Shown: positions 44,205 to 52,674 of the stretch, piece after piece | Position numbering within the stretch: the stretch's first letter is position 1 | How the letters are laid out: every line of letters starts with the position of its first letter | Position numbers and translations under genes: made by a program | From: Fimenecus sp045631225 | GTDB lineage: Bacteria > Bacillota > Clostridia > Oscillospirales > Acutalibacteraceae | Direction of reading: 5' to 3' | DNA: 64,000 nucleotides | Assembly (NCBI GenBank): GCA_045631225.1 | Contig: JAZQUG010000010.1 | Location: forward strand, 1 to 64,000 | The notes under the pieces: model-generated | What the model saw: the letters and a program-made list of their open reading frames with translations, nothing else | Database searches by the model: none | Told to the model about the DNA's origin: nothing

Positions 44205-46493
44205 ATGAAAAAAACAAACAAATTTTTATCAATCATCCTCGCAATTCTTATGGTAATATCAATCATCCCAATCACAGCAAGTGCAGCTACATATTCAGGT
44301 GCTTGTGGTGATGATGTAACTTGGACTTATAACACATCAACACATATTTTAACCATTTCAGGTACAGGGGCTATGTATGATTATTATTATAATGATCGTC
44401 CATGGGAAGAATATGAGGACGACATTGAAAAAGTCGTAATTAATAATGGTGTAACAACAATCGGTACTTATGCATTTTATGGTTGCAATAAAATTACAAG
44501 TGTTACAATCGGTGATAGTGTAACATCAGTCAATGAAAGAGCATTTAGTAGTTGCAACAGCCTTACAAGTGTATCAATCGGTGACAATGTTACATCAATT
44601 TGTGATTCTGCATTTGGTTACTGTGAAAGCCTTATAAGCATAACAATACCTAACAGTGTAACAACAATTGATGGCTGGGCATTTCAAAGGTGCTATAGCC
44701 TTACAAATGTAACAATCGGTGACAGTGTAAAATCAATAGGTGATTATGCTTTTTATGATTGTAATGGCCTTACAAGTATTACAGTAGATAGTAATAATAC
44801 ATATTATTCAAGTGATGGATATGGGGTACTATTCAATAAAAACAAGACCACACTTATTCAATATCCAGTAGGTAATACAAGGACAAACTACACAATCCCT
44901 GAAAGTGTAACAGTAATAGGTAATTATGCGTTTAGAGGTTGCACCAGCCTTTCAAATGTAACAATCCCTGAGAGTGTAACAGCAATAGGTGATTATGCAT
45001 TTTATGGTAGCACCAGCCTTTTAAGTGTAACAATCCCTGAAAGTGTAACAGCAATAGGTAATTATGTATTTTATGGTTGCACCAGCCTTTTAAGTGTAAC
45101 AATCCCTGAAAGTGTAGTAACAATCGGTGATAATGCTTTTTATGGTTGTACCAGCCTTCCAAGTATAACTATCCCTGACAGTATAACATCAATTGGTGAT
45201 TCTGCATTTTCTAAATGCTCCAAACTTACAAGTGTGACAATTCCTAACAGCGTAACAGCAATAGGTAATAGTGCATTTTATTGTTGCGAAAGCCTTACAA
45301 ATGTAACAATCCCTGACAGTATAACAACAATCGGTGAATATGTTTTTTTAGGTTGTGAAAGCCTTACAAGTATAATAATCCCTGACAGTGTGACATCAAT
45401 CGGTAAAGAGGCGTTTAATGGTTGCGACAGCCTTACAAGTGTAACAATTCCTAACAGTGTAAAAACAATCCATTATTCGGCATTTAAGTGTTGCGATAGT
45501 CTTACAGAGTTTATAGTAGATAGCAATAATAAATACTATTCAAGTGATGAATATGGTGTTTTATTTAATAAAGATAAAACTTTACTTATTCAATATTCAA
45601 TTGGTAATACAAGAACAAATTACACAATCCCTAATAGTGTAACTTCAATCGGTGGTACAGCATTCTATTATTGTGATAACCTTACAAGTATAATAATCCC
45701 TGACAGTGTAACTTCAATCGGTAGTTGGGCATTTGCTTTTTGCACTGGTTTTACAAGTATAAAAATCCCTGACAGTGCAACAGAAATCGGCCCTAATGCA
45801 TTTTACGAGTGTGCCAACCTTACAAGTGTAATAATTCCTGTCAGTGTAAAAACAATCCATTATTCGGCATTTAGTAGTTGCAACAGCCTTACAAGTGTAT
45901 ATTATGTTGGCACAGAAGCACAATGGAGGGGTATTTCTATAAGTTCTGGTAATGAAAAATTAACCAAAGCAACAATTCATTATAATCATAAACACGGATA
46001 CAATCATGTTGTAACAACACCAACATGCACAGAGCAAGGTTATACAACATATACTTGTGAATGTGGTGACACTTACGTTGATGATTATTTTGATGCATTA
46101 GGTCACAGCTATACATCAGAAATCACTACTCCTGCAACACATACAACAACAGGTATTATGGCATACACTTGTGCTTGTGGTGATACTTACATAGAAGAAA
46201 TCGCAAAACTTGAAAAACACAATTATGAATCAGTTGTAACTGCACCTACATGCACAGAACAAGGTTATACAACATATACTTGTGAATGTGGTGAAACTTA
46301 TATTGAATATATAGATGCAACAGGTCACAATGATATTCATAATGACGGAATTTGCGATAACTGTGATTTAAAACTTTGCGACCATATTTGTCATAAAGAA
46401 GGTTTTACAGGTATTCTTTGGAGAATTATAAATGTATTCAATATGCTCTTTGGTTTAAATAAAACTTGCGAATGTGGTGTAGCTCATTATTAA
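44205..46493 (+). CDS. Secreted BspA-type leucine-rich-repeat protein
   Basis: A 762-aa secreted or surface protein. A signal peptide (residues 1-28, cut after ASA) is followed by about 18 LRR_5 repeats of 23 residues (pattern SVTIPNSVTSIG..AFYGC). The repeats are interrupted twice, near residues 195 and 443, by an insert containing VDSNN, YYSSD, YGVLFNK and NTRTNYTIP. The C-terminal 170 residues have two exact TCTEQGYTTYTCECG units plus a diverged one. The tail is Cys/His-rich with a hydrophobic stretch (LWRIINVFNMLFGLNK) and ends CECGVAHY; I associate such tails with clostridial surface proteins. Binding or adhesion is plausible; no catalytic motif is seen. Confidence 0.88.
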   Translation: MKKTNKFLSIILAILMVISIIPITASAATYSGACGDDVTWTYNTSTHILTISGTGAMYDYYYNDRPWEEYEDDIEKVVINNGVTTIGTYAFYGCNKITSVTIGDSVTSVNERAFSSCNSLTSVSIGDNVTSICDSAFGYCESLISITIPNSVTTIDGWAFQRCYSLTNVTIGDSVKSIGDYAFYDCNGLTSITVDSNNTYYSSDGYGVLFNKNKTTLIQYPVGNTRTNYTIPESVTVIGNYAFRGCTSLSNVTIPESVTAIGDYAFYGSTSLLSVTIPESVTAIGNYVFYGCTSLLSVTIPESVVTIGDNAFYGCTSLPSITIPDSITSIGDSAFSKCSKLTSVTIPNSVTAIGNSAFYCCESLTNVTIPDSITTIGEYVFLGCESLTSIIIPDSVTSIGKEAFNGCDSLTSVTIPNSVKTIHYSAFKCCDSLTEFIVDSNNKYYSSDEYGVLFNKDKTLLIQYSIGNTRTNYTIPNSVTSIGGTAFYYCDNLTSIIIPDSVTSIGSWAFAFCTGFTSIKIPDSATEIGPNAFYECANLTSVIIPVSVKTIHYSAFSSCNSLTSVYYVGTEAQWRGISISSGNEKLTKATIHYNHKHGYNHVVTTPTCTEQGYTTYTCECGDTYVDDYFDALGHSYTSEITTPATHTTTGIMAYTCACGDTYIEEIAKLEKHNYESVVTAPTCTEQGYTTYTCECGETYIEYIDATGHNDIHNDGICDNCDLKLCDHICHKEGFTGILWRIINVFNMLFGLNKTCECGVAHY
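44440..45905 (+). repeat. In-gene tandem repeat of about 69 bp coding for LRR_5 units
   Basis: Coding repeats of 69 bp, strongly alike at DNA level between about 44880 and 45170, where four successive units are nearly identical. This suggests recent unit duplication and is a likely site of copy-number variation. Confidence 0.75.
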
Positions 46494-46515
46494 TAAAACG
46501 AACAATATAAAATCT

Positions 46516-46546
46516 TGACGGAGTCCTAACCGACTCCGTCATTTTT
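46516..46546 (+). terminator. Intrinsic terminator of the LRR gene
   Basis: A 10-bp perfect stem (TGACGGAGTC with GACTCCGTCA) and five T. Confidence 0.88.
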
Positions 46547-46556
46547 GTTGCATATT

Positions 46557-46625
46557 CAAATTATAATTTATCGGGGAATTTATAAGTGCAAAATGCAAAG
46601 TGAATTTTCCGCTCCCTCAATGAGG
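46557..46625 (+). repeat. Intergenic repeat, copy B
   Basis: 46557-46577 matches 13335-13355 in 20 of 21 bases, and a CCCTC/GAGGG hairpin follows near 46615. The rest of the gap up to the tRNA terminator has no ORF. Confidence 0.5.
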
Positions 46626-46730
46626 GGGGGATTGAAATTCACCGATAGACTCCGATTTGTCAGCATATTATTGTGTTGTTTTCTTAACGGCAAAACTCTC
46701 GGGAGTTCAAATCTTGAATAATGAATTCAA

Positions 46731-46763
46731 ATAAAAAAAGAACCCATCGGAAGAAAGGTTCTT
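46731..46763 (-). terminator. Terminator downstream of tRNA-Ser
   Basis: On the minus strand AAGAACC pairs with GGTTCTT (46763-46757 with 46744-46738), followed by a T-run. Confidence 0.7.
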
Positions 46764-46770
46764 ATCTGTA

Positions 46771-46862
46771 TGGCGGAGATGAAGAGATTTGAACTCTTGC
46801 ACCGGTTTTGCCGGCCTACCGCATTTCGAGTGCGGACCCTTCAACCACTTGGGTACATCTCC
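46771..46862 (-). tRNA. tRNA-Ser, anticodon CGA
   Basis: A 92-nt class II tRNA. The acceptor stem pairs GGAGATG with CATCTCC, discriminator G, and CCA is encoded. The anticodon stem-loop is CCGCA-CTCGAAA-TGCGG (anticodon at 46828-46826), a long variable arm pairs GCCGG with CCGGT, and the T arm is AAGAG-TTCAAAT-CTCTT. It reads UCG. It has its own promoter and terminator. Confidence 0.96.
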
Positions 46863-46877
46863 AATTTTCTCTTGATT

Positions 46878-46906
46878 ATTTTATCAAATCAATAATGTGT
46901 TGTCAA
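46878..46906 (-). promoter_or_regulatory. Promoter of tRNA-Ser
   Basis: On the minus strand TTGACA (46906-46901), 17 bp, TAAAAT (46883-46878). The -35 touches the T-run of the GH43 terminator. Confidence 0.75.
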
Positions 46907-46935
46907 CAAAAAACAGCAGGTAAGTACCCGCTGTT
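46906..46935 (-). terminator. Terminator of the GH43 gene
   Basis: On the minus strand AACAGCGGGT pairs with ACCTGCTGTT (one G-U pair), 4-nt loop, then a T-run. Confidence 0.82.
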
Positions 46936-46943
46936 TTAACTGT

Positions 46944-47891
46944 TTATATGTGGTCCTTGTATCTTTCTGCTGTGATAACACCGTCTTCAACATTCAATTT
47001 GCAGATTCTTGCATTTCGTGCATCAAAAGCACTTGCATTCAATCCATCATCATAATCACGAGCATGATATATTGCATACCATTGACCATCTTCTTTAATC
47101 ATTGAGTGATGTCCTGTACCTTCTTCAAATTCGTTTGCCTTGAGTACAGGATGATATGTGTTATCATCAGGATACTTTTCAAATTTAATTTTTGTAAGGT
47201 CGGTTTCGTCTGTTTTTGCTCTTGCATAACCGATGTAATAGGTTGGCTGTTCAAAACAGTTGCCTGAATACATAAGATACTGCCAATCACCCTCTTTGAA
47301 ATAGAAAGCCCCCTCAATTGTGTGCCAATGCTGACCTTTTTTATATCTGTCACGACAGTAAATGTCTTCGTCAAGAGTAGGTTCAACAACCAAAACAGGA
47401 TTTCCTGCAGGTGTAAATGGGTCAAGCATCTTGTCAACATAAATGCAAGTGCCGATTCGCTCCCCTTCAAAACGATTTGCAGAATAGAAAAGGAAAAGAC
47501 CTGCTTCATTCTGTACAATATGTGAGTCAATAGAGAATGGGTGAAGAAGCTGCTTTGTGCCTGTGAACGGACCAAGAGGATTATCAGCAACTGATACGTG
47601 CATAGCACCTCTGTGACCGCCTTTATCAGGTGTGTCATTGTAAATCTCGATTGAATTATACATATAAAATTTTCCGTCTAATTCAATAACACTTGGTGCC
47701 CAGAAGGAATCGTGTCCTGCCATAGTCATAACAGCACCGTGGTATTCCCAACCATCAAAAAGGTTATCTGAATGATAAGCATAAACAGCATCGTGACCTG
47801 TAACATATATGTAATATCTGCCATTACTTTTTAAAATATATGGGTCAGCCTGACCGACATAATGTGTTTTATCAACTTTTAATAAATGCAT
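46944..47891 (-). CDS. GH43-family glycosidase, cytoplasmic
   Basis: A 315-aa five-bladed beta-propeller enzyme, complete but without a signal peptide or accessory module. The catalytic acids are readable: Asp in QADPYILKSNGRYYIYVTG, Asp in SIDSHIVQNEAGLF, and Glu in TIEGAFYFKEG; WAPSVIELDGKFYMYNS and GTGHHSMIKEDGQWYAIYH are typical GH43 blade motifs. It probably acts on arabino- or xylo-oligosaccharides inside the cell; the linkage is not predictable. GGAGGG lies 6 nt before ATG 47891. Confidence 0.9.
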   Translation of the reverse strand: MHLLKVDKTHYVGQADPYILKSNGRYYIYVTGHDAVYAYHSDNLFDGWEYHGAVMTMAGHDSFWAPSVIELDGKFYMYNSIEIYNDTPDKGGHRGAMHVSVADNPLGPFTGTKQLLHPFSIDSHIVQNEAGLFLFYSANRFEGERIGTCIYVDKMLDPFTPAGNPVLVVEPTLDEDIYCRDRYKKGQHWHTIEGAFYFKEGDWQYLMYSGNCFEQPTYYIGYARAKTDETDLTKIKFEKYPDDNTYHPVLKANEFEEGTGHHSMIKEDGQWYAIYHARDYDDGLNASAFDARNARICKLNVEDGVITAERYKDHI

Positions 47892-47926
47892 TGTTTTCCC
47901 TCCAAAAGTATAACATTTACTATTGA

Positions 47927-47955
47927 ATTATATAATGATATTCGTACATTTTCAA
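47927..47955 (-). promoter_or_regulatory. Promoter of the GH43 gene
   Basis: On the minus strand TTGAAA (47955-47950), 17 bp, TATAAT (47932-47927). Confidence 0.72.
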
Positions 47956-48000
47956 TACCTTATAATAAATTATTATATTATCTTACCACTATTTGGAGTA

Positions 48001-48029
48001 TTAACAAGTATCAAAACCTCTGTTATACT
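48001..48029 (+). promoter_or_regulatory. Promoter of the SH3-C39 gene
   Basis: TTAACA (48001-48006), 17 bp, TATACT (48024-48029). Confidence 0.6.
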
Positions 48030-48063
48030 GTAAATGCATATTTGCAGAAAAAAGAGGTGACTT

Positions 48064-49035
48064 ATGAAAAAATTATTTTCAATTATATTAACATTAATTA
48101 TTACATTTTCAATTTTAATTACACCAATTAAATCTTATGGTGCAACACTTACATCACAAGCCGGAATTGTATCTGTAACAAGTGGCAGACTTAATGTTCG
48201 TAAAACTGCTTCAACAAGTAGTGCTGTTCTGACATCATTGCCAAACAATTCATATGTTACGTTGATTTCAACATCAGGTAACTGGTATTATGTGGAATAT
48301 GCTAACGGTAAATACGGATATTGTCATAAAAACTATATTAAACCTGATTCGGGTATAACTGCAAAAGTCACAACCAATTCAACCGCACTTAATGTCCGTT
48401 CAGGTGCAGGGATAAGTTATTCAGTAAAAGACTCAATTCCTAAAGGTGATATTGTTATTGTTCTTTCAACAGCCGGTTCATGGAACAAGATTTTATATGA
48501 TGGTGTAAAAACGGGTTATGTCAGTGGTCAGTATCTGTCAACTACAACGAGCTCAAACACATATGCAAAAATCTCTTTAAGTGTTCCTGATTTTAAACAG
48601 ACGGATTCTCGTTGGGCAAATGTCATAATAGGAAATTCAGGTAAAACGATTGGTAAAATCGGTTGTGCAACAACAGGTATTGCAATGATGGAGTCGTATC
48701 GGACAGGCTCAACAATTTATCCTGATACAATGTCGAAAAAGCTTAGCTATTCATCCACAGGTAACTTGTATTGGCCAAGTGATTATACTGTTGTTACAAG
48801 CAGCAGCGGATACCTGAAAAACATATACCAGAAGCTTAAAGAAGGAAAACCTGTTCTTTTAGGTGCGAAGAATTCTTCAGGTACTCAGCATTGGGTTGTG
48901 ATTACAGGCTTTACAGGTGGTAATTCTCTTACTGCATCAGGATTTACAATTAATGACCCGGGAACAAAATACAGAACAAATTTGCAACAGTTTTTAAATG
49001 AATATCCAACGTTTTATAAGTATTTTTACTATTAA
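48064..49035 (+). CDS. Secreted SH3-domain protein with a C39-like papain-fold domain
   Basis: A 323-aa protein with a signal peptide (residues 1-27). Two bacterial SH3 domains follow (about 33-95 and 100-160; GRLNVRKTAS and TALNVRSGAG), which bind cell wall in related proteins. From about 172 a C39-like cysteine-peptidase domain has Cys in GKIGCATTGIAMM, His in TQHWVVITGF and Asp in INDPGTKY. It is probably a wall-targeted peptidase or amidase; the substrate is unknown. GAGGTGA precedes the ATG. Confidence 0.85.
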   Translation: MKKLFSIILTLIITFSILITPIKSYGATLTSQAGIVSVTSGRLNVRKTASTSSAVLTSLPNNSYVTLISTSGNWYYVEYANGKYGYCHKNYIKPDSGITAKVTTNSTALNVRSGAGISYSVKDSIPKGDIVIVLSTAGSWNKILYDGVKTGYVSGQYLSTTTSSNTYAKISLSVPDFKQTDSRWANVIIGNSGKTIGKIGCATTGIAMMESYRTGSTIYPDTMSKKLSYSSTGNLYWPSDYTVVTSSSGYLKNIYQKLKEGKPVLLGAKNSSGTQHWVVITGFTGGNSLTASGFTINDPGTKYRTNLQQFLNEYPTFYKYFYY

Positions 49036-49041
49036 TATTCA

Positions 49042-49071
49042 GCCGTATCGGTCATCTGATACGGCATTTTT
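49042..49071 (+). terminator. Intrinsic terminator of the SH3-C39 gene
   Basis: An 8-bp stem (GCCGTATC/GATACGGC) and five T. Confidence 0.85.
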
Positions 49072-49166
49072 ATATTGTTAATATATAGTATTATTTTCGA
49101 AAATGTACAATGTTAATCGAGTGTGTTCAATTTCTTTAATATGTATTGAAATGTTTTTTACGAAAT

Positions 49167-49204
49167 GTTACAATTAATTTACAAAAGTTACAAAAAAGTT
49201 ACAA
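49167..49204 (+). promoter_or_regulatory. Phased direct repeats upstream of the subtilase gene
   Basis: Four copies of (G/T)TTACA(A) start at 49167, 49178, 49187 and 49198, spaced 11, 9 and 11 bp, about 40-80 bp before the start codon. One helical turn per repeat is the layout bound by OmpR/PhoB-family regulators. Confidence 0.45.
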
Positions 49205-49244
49205 TCAAATTAACTGCATGTTGAATAATATATAGGTGATTATA

Positions 49245-52200
49245 TTGAAGAAGATTTTATCCGTAATTATTGTTGTTTCTCTGTTTCTGACCTCTGTTTC
49301 ACAGGGGCTTTTTGTATTTGCACGGGAAGAAAAAACGAGTGATCTGGATGTGTTTGCAGAAAGCTTATCACAGATGATTCGTGAAAATCCCGTTGATGAA
49401 TTTTCTGGTGTTGAGGATGTCTTTATGAATCAGATGTTCAGCTCAGGTCTTGAGGATAATTCTAATGCTAATGCATCTCTTTATGAAGATATAAATGAAG
49501 ATGTGTTTAAAACTTGCAGACTTATTGTAAAATCAAAATCAGAAATTGATTATCAGGGTGCTATTGATTTTGTAAACGGATATAATGATTTACATATTTT
49601 GCAGTATGATAGTGAACTTGCAACAAAAAATGCCTATGAGTATTTTCTCCACTGTGATGATGTTCAATTTGTTGAACCTGACTTAATTGCAGAAGCAACC
49701 ATTGATGATATACCGGGTGAAGACTTGCCTGATGATGAAGCGGATGAATATGACGAATTTACTGCAGCTGCTCTTGAATGGTTATCTGACAAAATAGGAT
49801 TTTCTGATATCAAAGACAGAATTGCAGAAAAAATAGAGGATGATTATGTTCTTGTTGCAGTAATTGACAGTGGTGTTGACACAGACCATGAGCTTCTTGC
49901 TGACCGTCTTGTTGAAAGTAATGTTAATTTTAGTTCATCAGGAGAACCTAATAGTGAAGAGGATGACTACGGTCACGGTACACATGTAGCGGGTATAGTT
50001 GCAAATAATACATTAAGCAACGTTAAGATCAAACCATATAAAGTACTGAATGATGAGGGAAAAGGTTCGTTGAGTGCAATTGCAGCAGCTATTGATATGG
50101 CTGTTGAAGATGGTGCGGATATTATCAATTTAAGTCTTGCGGCTGAGGGCGAAAGTCATGTTATGACAGATGCTGTTAATAACGCTGTTGCAAATGATGT
50201 TAATGTTGTTGTTGCTGCAGGAAACAGCAGTAAAGACCTTGATAAAAAATATGTGTGTCCTGCAAACATTGAGTCTGCCATTACTGTAAGTGCTACTGAC
50301 AAAAACGATAACCTTGCAAGTTTTTCAAATTATGATGGTACAATTGATATTGCTGCTCCCGGAACAGATATTGAGAGCAGTTATTTAAATAATAAATATT
50401 TATCCTTGAACGGTACATCTATGGCTGCTCCCCAGGTTGCGGCAGGTCTTGCAATTCTTCAGACTATTTCAAAAGATGAGCCTGCAAAGAATTGTGAAGA
50501 AACAATTAAAGATTACGCAATAAAGAAGCGTGAAAATGAAGGTGAAAATCATTTTGGCGCCGGTATTCTGTTTTTAAAATATATATTAGACGAAAAACCA
50601 ACGACTGCTGACCCTGTGTTCAGTGTGGATAGTTGCAGCTTTAGCAAAACATTTACAGTAGAAATTACTTGTCCGGATAAAGATGCAGAAATTTATTATA
50701 TAGTGTATGATACTGATTTCGAATCATTAAATATATTCGATAGCTTAAAATACTCAAAACCGATTACTGTTACGGTTGATACAAAAATCTCTGCAATTGC
50801 CTATAGCAGGGGCATGTATCAAAGTTCAATTGTGACGGTTGAATACGATAGAGTTGGTGAAACAGAAGAGGATTTTTACGATATAAATTCACTTGGGTAT
50901 ATAACAGCATATTACGGTTCTGAAAAGGATGTTACAGTTCCTGATGCTATAAAAGGAACTGTTGTAAAAGGTATCGGTATTGGTGCGTTTAAGGGTAACA
51001 ATAATATTCAGAATGTTGTGTTACCGGATTCTTGTAAAAAAATAAATGCATCAGCGTTTAAAGGCTGTTCATCACTTGTTTCTGTATCAGGTAGCGGAAT
51101 TACTGATATTGCAGCAAGTATTTTTGAGGACTCTTCCGTTGAAAATGTCGTTTTCTCTAATATGGAAACAATTGGCGCATACGCATTTTCGGGCTGCCTT
51201 AATTTGAAATCCGTTACGCTGTCAAAAGTAAAAGAAATCAGTAGCTATGCTTTTCGTGATACTGCAGCAATAGAAGATGTAGTGTGTAATGAGCTCACAG
51301 AAATGGGTATAAATGTCTTCAGTCAATCAGGTATTAAGTCCTTTAGTGCGCCAAAATTGACAGCGATAGGTAATAATGCTTTTATTGATTGTTATAATCT
51401 TGTTTCAGTATCTGCACCTGAACTTGAGGTTTTGACTCTTGGTGCATTTAAGAATTGTATTTCTTTAAAAAACATTGATATGCCTTCTCTTACTGAAATC
51501 GGTGCAAATGCTGTAAGAAACACCGGAATTGAAGATTTTAACGGACTTTTGGTTACAAAAATCGGCAACTATGCGTTTGCTGACAATTATTACCTTGAAA
51601 AGGCATATTTCCCTGTTGCCACTACAATAGGTACAAACGTTTTTCTTAATTGTACTTCATTAAAAATTGTCGGACTTCTTTCTCTTGAAGAATTAAATAA
51701 TAACACGTTCTCAAATTGTCCTTTACTTTTAAATCTGTATCTTCCGAAAGCAATTTCTGTCACAAGCTCTGCATTTAAGAGCTCATCCATAGAATTATTG
51801 AGATTTGAATGTGTTGAAACAATTAACAGCTTACCTTCAACATTAAAGGCACTTATTTTGCCGAGTACAGTAGTATCTGTAAAAGCATCTACGCCAAGTA
51901 CAGATTTTATAGTTTATGGTTATGATGATACTTATGCGGAACAATATGCAACGAGCGTAAATAAAGGATTTGAACCTGTACCTGCAATTTATCATGAAAC
52001 ATCCGATATGGTCAGTGTGAATGAAAGATTTATTTTTACTTATGCTATAGGATTCCATTGTACATACCAATGGTACAGAAATGATACTGTATCAAATGTT
52101 GGTGGCACGCCTATTGATGGTGCTGTTCAATTTTATTACGAACCATCTCCTGAAGATGATTGTGCAGCATATTATTGTGTTATAACAAGTGATGATAAGC

Positions 52201-52637
52201 ATAGTATTGCAACATCAGTTACTGACCCTATAATAAATGCACCTGAATACAGAAGTGCTGATTATACGGAATATAATAAGCTGATTGAAGAAATTAAGTC
52301 TCTTGACCGTGATTTGTATAATGAGGAATATCTTGAACAGCTTGATTTACTTTTGGAAACAGATGTTTCAGGTCTTAAAATGTCACAACAGGATACACTT
52401 GACGATTTGGTTTATCGTTTGAGTGTTGCTCTTGAATTGGTTAAAAACTCATTTATTATGGGAGACCTTACCGGTGATAATCATGTTTCTGCAATTGATG
52501 TTCGTTTTGTTCTGAAATATGTAGCAGGCATTCAGGATTTTACAAATCATCAATTAAAAGCAGCAGATATGGATGATGATGGCACAATAACTGCAGTTGA
52601 TGCACGACTTGTAATGCAAAAAGCATTAGAATTATAA
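49245..52637 (+). CDS. Secreted multidomain subtilisin-like protease with LRR, Ig-like and dockerin modules
   Basis: An 1130-aa exported protein. A signal peptide (1-27) and a propeptide-like region precede an S8 domain (about 190-440) with the triad Asp in VAVIDSGVDTDHE, His in YGHGTHVAGIV and Ser in LNGTSMAAPQVA. Then come a beta-sandwich of the chitobiase C-terminal type (455-545), LRR_5 repeats (about 565-890), an Ig-like segment (YQWYRNDT, AAYYCVIT), a helical linker and a C-terminal type I dockerin with two Ca-binding repeats (DLTGDNHVSAIDVRFVLK and ADMDDDGTITAVDARLVM). The TTG at 49245 follows AGGTGA. The dockerin should dock it on a cohesin scaffold. Confidence 0.93.
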   Translation: MKKILSVIIVVSLFLTSVSQGLFVFAREEKTSDLDVFAESLSQMIRENPVDEFSGVEDVFMNQMFSSGLEDNSNANASLYEDINEDVFKTCRLIVKSKSEIDYQGAIDFVNGYNDLHILQYDSELATKNAYEYFLHCDDVQFVEPDLIAEATIDDIPGEDLPDDEADEYDEFTAAALEWLSDKIGFSDIKDRIAEKIEDDYVLVAVIDSGVDTDHELLADRLVESNVNFSSSGEPNSEEDDYGHGTHVAGIVANNTLSNVKIKPYKVLNDEGKGSLSAIAAAIDMAVEDGADIINLSLAAEGESHVMTDAVNNAVANDVNVVVAAGNSSKDLDKKYVCPANIESAITVSATDKNDNLASFSNYDGTIDIAAPGTDIESSYLNNKYLSLNGTSMAAPQVAAGLAILQTISKDEPAKNCEETIKDYAIKKRENEGENHFGAGILFLKYILDEKPTTADPVFSVDSCSFSKTFTVEITCPDKDAEIYYIVYDTDFESLNIFDSLKYSKPITVTVDTKISAIAYSRGMYQSSIVTVEYDRVGETEEDFYDINSLGYITAYYGSEKDVTVPDAIKGTVVKGIGIGAFKGNNNIQNVVLPDSCKKINASAFKGCSSLVSVSGSGITDIAASIFEDSSVENVVFSNMETIGAYAFSGCLNLKSVTLSKVKEISSYAFRDTAAIEDVVCNELTEMGINVFSQSGIKSFSAPKLTAIGNNAFIDCYNLVSVSAPELEVLTLGAFKNCISLKNIDMPSLTEIGANAVRNTGIEDFNGLLVTKIGNYAFADNYYLEKAYFPVATTIGTNVFLNCTSLKIVGLLSLEELNNNTFSNCPLLLNLYLPKAISVTSSAFKSSSIELLRFECVETINSLPSTLKALILPSTVVSVKASTPSTDFIVYGYDDTYAEQYATSVNKGFEPVPAIYHETSDMVSVNERFIFTYAIGFHCTYQWYRNDTVSNVGGTPIDGAVQFYYEPSPEDDCAAYYCVITSDDKHSIATSVTDPIINAPEYRSADYTEYNKLIEEIKSLDRDLYNEEYLEQLDLLLETDVSGLKMSQQDTLDDLVYRLSVALELVKNSFIMGDLTGDNHVSAIDVRFVLKYVAGIQDFTNHQLKAADMDDDGTITAVDARLVMQKALEL

Positions 52638-52643
52638 AAATAA

Positions 52644-52674
52644 GCCTTGAGTGTAAAACCTCAAGGCATTTTTT
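52644..52674. terminator. Bidirectional terminator between the subtilase and FliB-like genes
   Basis: An 8-bp perfect stem (GCCTTGAG/CTCAAGGC, 52644-52651 with 52660-52667) with a T-rich tract on each strand. Confidence 0.85.

Noticed and set aside
44440..45905. CRISPR or intergenic tandem repeats
   Set aside because: The repeats are in frame, 69 bp long, and encode LRR_5 units of one protein.
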